Made by a program: the position numbers and the translations under genes | Assembly (NCBI GenBank): GCA_964428385.1 | Contig: CAYRYR010000055.1 | Location: forward strand, 1-17,580 | From: JAFGOM01 sp964428385 | GTDB taxonomy: Archaea > Halobacteriota > Methanomicrobia > Methanomicrobiales > Methanospirillaceae | DNA: 17,580 nucleotides | Direction: 5' to 3' | Notes under the pieces: model-generated | Told to the model about the DNA's origin: nothing | The model's input: the letters and a program-made list of their open reading frames with translations, nothing else | Database searches by the model: none | In this document: positions 14,021 through 17,580 of the stretch, in pieces | How the letters are laid out: each line of letters opens with the position of its first letter | Numbering within the stretch: position 1 is the first letter of the stretch

Positions 14021-14740
14021 ATGAAAGATACTGTACGAACGGTTATTGATTATGCAGCAGCAGCAAAAACATTAAAAGACCTCTTGGGATTAGCAGGTTC
14101 CCCTGTCGCAATAAAAATTGTCAAGAGCAAGGATGACATTCCGGATGGAGTAGAGGAGATACAAGAGGCAACCCGTCACTGCCAGATGGTACATCTAGCT
14201 CGAAAAGAAGGAAAGATATTCTTTGCACGACCTGACAAACATACATGTCACGGTGGCGCATTTGCTCTTGGACTCAAAGAGTTAACCCCATCATTAGAGT
14301 CTGGAGAATTCTATTATGCGTTAGGAAAGTTTGAGAGCTGGCCTGCATGCAAGCGGACACTTAATTCAATACCGGCATTAGAACCTCTTTCCACCTATGC
14401 AACAATGTATGCTCCGCTAGAGAAGACACCGTTTGATCCTACAGTTGTAATGATAGTGGATGAACCAAGAATTATGCTGAAACTGGCACAGGCAACCCTG
14501 TATCGCCTTGGAGGAAGGATTCAGTCATCATTCTCAGGAATCCAGTCAGTTTGTGGCGATGCAACTGCCCAGACCTATCTGACCGGAAAAGCAAACTTCT
14601 CTCTGGGTTGTGATGGATCCAGGAAATTTTCAGGAATTGCTGATAATGAGATGGTTATGGGAATGCCAATAGAGTTACTGACAGACGTTGTAGAATCACT
14701 AAAAGTAGTTACCAGCGCTCCAGGTTCAGTCAAGAAATAA
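14021..14740 (+). CDS. DUF169 family protein
   Basis: A 239-residue protein matching the archaeal and bacterial DUF169 pattern: early LLGLAGSPVAIKI, then HCQMVHLARKEGKIFFAR, the KHTCHGGAFALGL segment and the late FSLGCDGSRKFSGI before a short C-terminal helix. Five cysteines (54, 76, 110, 178, 197) mostly sit in family-conserved places and could bind metal or a cluster. The biochemical role of DUF169 is not established. No membrane segment or signal peptide is visible. It is transcribed in the same direction as NAD kinase but probably has its own promoter. A seven-T run follows. Confidence 0.85.
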   Translation: MKDTVRTVIDYAAAAKTLKDLLGLAGSPVAIKIVKSKDDIPDGVEEIQEATRHCQMVHLARKEGKIFFARPDKHTCHGGAFALGLKELTPSLESGEFYYALGKFESWPACKRTLNSIPALEPLSTYATMYAPLEKTPFDPTVVMIVDEPRIMLKLAQATLYRLGGRIQSSFSGIQSVCGDATAQTYLTGKANFSLGCDGSRKFSGIADNEMVMGMPIELLTDVVESLKVVTSAPGSVKK

Positions 14741-14753
14741 ATTGACTGCATCC

Positions 14754-14760
14754 TTTTTTT
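14754..14760 (+). terminator. T-tract after the DUF169 gene
   Basis: Seven T residues begin 14 nt after the stop codon, with no strong hairpin before them. This is the usual archaeal terminator form. Confidence 0.6.
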
Positions 14761-14952
14761 AAGATATCTCCTCATTATTTATAAGCAAAGATAACCAGAC
14801 ACAACATATCGGCTAATGAATATACACACGGTGAAATGATCTGTATTAATACGGAAAAAGGTTCTTGGTTATCCATGGTATACTACATTTGTTCATACAA
14901 ATATCGAAAATGGGTCAATACAACAAAATATCAGATTACCATTGTAATATCA

Positions 14953-14988
14953 CCCTTTTGCTCCACAAAAGGGCAAACCATATAAATA
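14953..14988 (+). promoter_or_regulatory. Hairpin plus TATA box of the TRM11-like gene
   Basis: CCCTTTTG (14953-14960) and CAAAAGGG (14966-14973) form a perfect 8-bp inverted repeat with a 5-nt spacer. Eight bases later comes TATAAATA (14981-14988), set in the palindrome CATATAAATATG. Transcription would start near 15010. A GAGGT ribosome site (15018-15022) lies 6 nt before the ATG. The inverted repeat sits just upstream of the BRE position, as expected for an activator or repressor site. Confidence 0.5.
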
Positions 14989-15028
14989 TGCATCCTACTC
15001 TCATGACATACGTCCACGAGGTTTTCAC

Positions 15029-16360
15029 ATGCAGATAGAAGAGATAATTCAACACCTTACCATATCAGATAATATTCCTGACCGTTCCTACCGATTATTC
15101 ATCTTTGGAAGAAATCCAGTACTCTCATTTGCAGAACTGCAGACAATGATGCATGCAGATGGAAACGATGTACAAATAACCGATATCTCTCCATCAGGGA
15201 TAATCATTAAAGAGGAAAAGAAGACTCCATCAGTACTCCAGTCAGGATCACTCTTAAAAAAAGCTATCCCGGTTTCTTTTCTGATAAAATCTGCAGACCC
15301 GACTGATGACAGAACAGATATTGAGGCAATCGCAGATGAATTAATTGCTTCACTCATTATTGAGGACAAGTGTCACTGGTGTATTAGTGCATACAATGAA
15401 GAACGAGATACAGATACGGTATATTTTGATCTCTTTATGCTGGCAATCAGAGATGCCCTGAAGAGACATAAGATTAAAAAATGTACTTTTATTCCCCCTG
15501 ATGAAGAACTCGACCGTGTCAGATCCTATGAACATGACAGAGAATATCAAAAACACACCGTTATGCCACAAAAGATCCATACAAAGTCAATACTGGACAA
15601 TGGCTTTGAATGTGTACTCTGGCATCGAAGAGAAACAATAATCGTCTGTCTGACCATAGAAGTTATTGATATCAGAGCCTTTGAGGAACGTGATAGTAAC
15701 CGGCCATACACAAGGCCAAAACTGGGACTTGGAGGTGCTCTTGCACGAACCATGGTGAACCTTGCACGAACCGGGACACAACAAGTGCTCTATGATCCCT
15801 TCTGTGGAACCGGTATCGTGTTACAAGAAGCCCTCCTCAGCGGGTTTCACCCAGTTGGATCTGATATAGATGAGAACTGCATACAGGGTACCAGAAAAAA
15901 TATCCAGTGGATTTCTAAAAAAAATAAATTGCGACAAGTTCCAGACCAGAATATTTTTCAGCTTGATGTAACATGTGCAGCTTCTCATTTTGATGGAGGC
16001 TCTATTCCTGCAATCGTAACCGAACCCTATCTAGGACCGGCATTAAAAGAATATCCTTCACCGGATATAGGGCGAAAGATAATTTCAGATCTTACCAGGC
16101 GATATGACAGTTATCTCTCGGCTTTATCTCCCATCCTTGCAAAAGACGGAACAATAGTCATCATATTTCCCCAGATCAAAACAAATGATAAAAACAGGCA
16201 TTCCATTGACATTGGCCATCTGTTACACAAAAATCGACTTGCCCTGTATCACGAACCAATAGATGGATTACAGGTTCCATACAGCTTTATTCATGCACCA
16301 AAAGGTCAGAGAGTTGAACGAATTATATGTGTTCTGAAAAAGGCTGCGAAAAGATGCTGA
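15029..16360 (+). CDS. TRM11/TrmG10-like SAM-dependent RNA methyltransferase
   Basis: A 443-residue protein. The N-terminal region (about 20-190) is in the place of the THUMP/ferredoxin-like RNA-binding part, but I see no strong THUMP signature. The methylase half opens with ERDSNRPYTRPKLGLGGALARTMVNLA (about 220-246), a TRM11-family hallmark. It continues with SAM motif I, YDPFCGTGIVLQEAL (255-269), and the acidic SDIDENCI. TRM11 and archaeal TrmG10 methylate N2 of guanosine 10 in tRNA and normally carry a (D/N)PPY motif IV. Here the matching site reads TEPYLGP (331-337), which lacks the Asp/Asn. It may be a divergent methylase with another target or mechanism. It stands alone, with its own promoter and a convergent neighbour. 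Confidence 0.82.
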   Translation: MQIEEIIQHLTISDNIPDRSYRLFIFGRNPVLSFAELQTMMHADGNDVQITDISPSGIIIKEEKKTPSVLQSGSLLKKAIPVSFLIKSADPTDDRTDIEAIADELIASLIIEDKCHWCISAYNEERDTDTVYFDLFMLAIRDALKRHKIKKCTFIPPDEELDRVRSYEHDREYQKHTVMPQKIHTKSILDNGFECVLWHRRETIIVCLTIEVIDIRAFEERDSNRPYTRPKLGLGGALARTMVNLARTGTQQVLYDPFCGTGIVLQEALLSGFHPVGSDIDENCIQGTRKNIQWISKKNKLRQVPDQNIFQLDVTCAASHFDGGSIPAIVTEPYLGPALKEYPSPDIGRKIISDLTRRYDSYLSALSPILAKDGTIVIIFPQIKTNDKNRHSIDIGHLLHKNRLALYHEPIDGLQVPYSFIHAPKGQRVERIICVLKKAAKRC

Positions 16361-16456
16361 ATAAAATGAGGATATCATTTTTGAGACGCTCTCCCGCACC
16401 CTTCTGATTATACTACCAGAACCTGCAATTTGTGTCCCTGATTCATACAGGCAGGA

Positions 16457-17359
16457 TTACCAGGCAAAAGAACTGACTAACACTCCATTGACATCATATA
16501 ATGCAACGGTATCACCATCATTCCCAAGAACAGGGGTTTTAAGATTCCAGTATTTATCAGTCATGGTATCATCTCCAAATCCGCTATGAAGCACAAGTCG
16601 CCCATGTCCGGGGATAATAGCCCCATTGAAGGTATACACAACACCCTCAGATTCTTTGACTTGCCATTCGCCTAAATCCAGAGGAGAATCTCCAGCATTT
16701 GCAAGAATTATCTCTTCGCCATTCAGATTTGTTAGATCATTTCCGGCTGCATCATACATGACATCAAGAATATATACACCAGCCGGTTCAGGCAGTTTTT
16801 TCTCTTCTGCATAATGCCAGAGGCCGAGTCCCTCCATTTGTGCCACATTCTGCAGATCCTGATACAAGGATTTACGTGTAAATGTCTCTTCTGTATACAC
16901 ACGGGCATATCCATCAGATACCAGATTGGCGTTAAAATCTTCTTTATTTTCACGAGTGAGATATGCAAGCAGACGTCCATAGCGGTCACGAAGTCCGGCA
17001 TCTTCATCAAACGTTATCTCTACTCCGGTTCCGTTAAGGGTATCTGTAGTATACCGAGTTGCTTCTTCACCAAAGAGAGCAAGATAGGACATATCCTGTA
17101 TTGAGCCATATTCACCAGGTTTATTGTCATCTGCTGATTTCTCAGGGGTATCAATCCCAAGGAGGCGAACAATCTCTAATGTTCCATCAGGCATGGTTAC
17201 ATGGACGGTATCACCATCAGTGACACTGACAACGGTCACAGGATATGGAGTATTATATTGATATTCCCCGGATTGCTGGGGCAGAGATGTACATCCGGCA
17301 GTAAAAACAAAGGCGATGAAGAATATTACGCAAATGAAACTATTCTGATACCAACCCAT
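16457..17359 (-). CDS. Secreted SNase-like lipoprotein with lamin-tail-like domain
   Basis: A 300-residue exported protein. A hydrophobic signal (about 7-21) ends in a lipobox FTAGC with Cys23 as the lipid anchor. The staphylococcal-nuclease-like fold spans about 38-185. Its residues align with the classical active site: DGDT (Asp50), VRLLGIDTPE (Arg65, Asp70, Glu73) and DRYGRLLAY (Arg129). The catalytic set is intact, so a Ca-dependent DNA/RNA endonuclease is likely, outside the cell. Residues about 193-300 form a second beta domain (NGEEIILANAG, DLGEWQVKE, GRLVLHSG) that resembles a lamin-tail (LTD) domain, a pairing known in other secreted nucleases. The ATG at 17359 has no ribosome site, but a TATA-like sequence lies about 24 nt before it. 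Confidence 0.9.
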   Translation of the reverse strand: MGWYQNSFICVIFFIAFVFTAGCTSLPQQSGEYQYNTPYPVTVVSVTDGDTVHVTMPDGTLEIVRLLGIDTPEKSADDNKPGEYGSIQDMSYLALFGEEATRYTTDTLNGTGVEITFDEDAGLRDRYGRLLAYLTRENKEDFNANLVSDGYARVYTEETFTRKSLYQDLQNVAQMEGLGLWHYAEEKKLPEPAGVYILDVMYDAAGNDLTNLNGEEIILANAGDSPLDLGEWQVKESEGVVYTFNGAIIPGHGRLVLHSGFGDDTMTDKYWNLKTPVLGNDGDTVALYDVNGVLVSSFAW

Positions 17360-17378
17360 AGGGGTATATTGGTACTAA

Positions 17379-17387
17379 AGATATAGA
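17379..17387 (-). promoter_or_regulatory. TATA-like box of the nuclease lipoprotein gene
   Basis: Minus-strand TCTATATCT, centred about 24 nt before the ATG, so the transcript would start at or beside the start codon. No other clear promoter is seen. Confidence 0.4.
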
Positions 17388-17580
17388 TAGATATCATGCT
17401 GGGTCGGGACACGTTTTTTTCTATCACAACTCTGAAGTCCCTGATACCTTTTTTCATTCTCCTTTCAGTTCCTATACAAACGATACCTGTATCAGGTATA
17501 TTATCAGGAAAAAGGGTTCGAATTCGATTAATGCGATTTCAGATCCATATCATAGGCCAGATGCCTCCCATTAATAAAAT
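17388..17580. other. Gene-free right end of the window
   Basis: No coding frame is supported. It contains T-runs, the palindrome ATACCTG-TAT-CAGGTAT (17483-17499) and the 10-bp palindrome TCGAATTCGA (17518-17527). The first could be a binding site for a dimeric regulator. What lies beyond the edge is unknown. Confidence 0.45.

Larger units (their letters stand above)
14741..15028. other. 288-bp gap before the TRM11-like gene
   Basis: It holds the DUF169 terminator, a 49-codon open frame (14836-14985, described under findings), and the hairpin and TATA box of the next gene. No tRNA or supported gene is visible. Confidence 0.5.

Noticed and set aside
17514..17526. GGTTCGAATTC resembles a tRNA T-loop
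   Set aside because: The bases on each side cannot form the T-stem, and no acceptor, D or anticodon arm fits upstream. It is explained by the palindrome TCGAATTCGA.

Overview
The window looks like a chromosomal segment of a methanogenic archaeon of the Methanomicrobiales, most plausibly Methanospirillum or a close relative. This assignment is an inference. It rests on an archaeal gene set (aIF5A with its hypusination loop, an archaeal-type 6-phospho-3-hexuloisomerase, an Mrp/NBP35 ATPase, an M42 aminopeptidase, an archaeal IMPase-like phosphatase beside NAD kinase, a TRM11-type RNA methylase). It also rests on TATA-like boxes about 25-30 nt before several ATGs, GGTGA-type ribosome sites and moderate, slightly AT-rich composition. 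No tRNA, rRNA, CRISPR array or complete insertion sequence was found.

Left part (1-2800): a cyclophilin, then an overlapping hicB-hicA toxin-antitoxin pair, then a 123-bp MITE-like inverted-repeat element between hicA and a convergent minus-strand gene for a membrane-anchored FxLYD-type protein. A 655-bp gene-free gap follows. It carries two imperfect 75-76-bp direct repeats, each able to form a long hairpin.

Centre-left (2803-8396, all minus strand): a compact probable operon, read right to left. Its order is Mrp/NBP35 ATPase, a 106-residue unknown, a tandem-ACT-like plus metallo-beta-lactamase protein, 6-phospho-3-hexuloisomerase, a class I/II aminotransferase and an M42 aminopeptidase. 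It ends at a T-tract. The functions are diverse (Fe-S carrier, ribulose-monophosphate sugar metabolism, amino acid and peptide metabolism), so common transcription does not prove a common pathway.

Centre (8566-11041, plus strand): two paralogous membrane-anchored extracellular proteins of unknown function. The second is enlarged by an internally duplicated C-terminal domain with a Cys-rich insert, and by a stalk with several N-glycosylation sequons.

Centre-right (11031-13969): agmatinase and aIF5A on the minus strand, a natural pairing because putrescine-derived spermidine supplies the hypusine modification. Divergent to them is a translationally coupled phosphatase plus NAD kinase, which matches the split form of the fused NADP phosphatase/NAD kinase known from Methanocaldococcus.

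Right part (14021-17580): a DUF169 protein, a TRM11-like methylase with an unusual motif IV and a hairpin beside its TATA box, and a secreted nuclease-like lipoprotein with a lamin-tail-like C-terminus. The final 220 bp hold only promoter-like and palindromic sequence.
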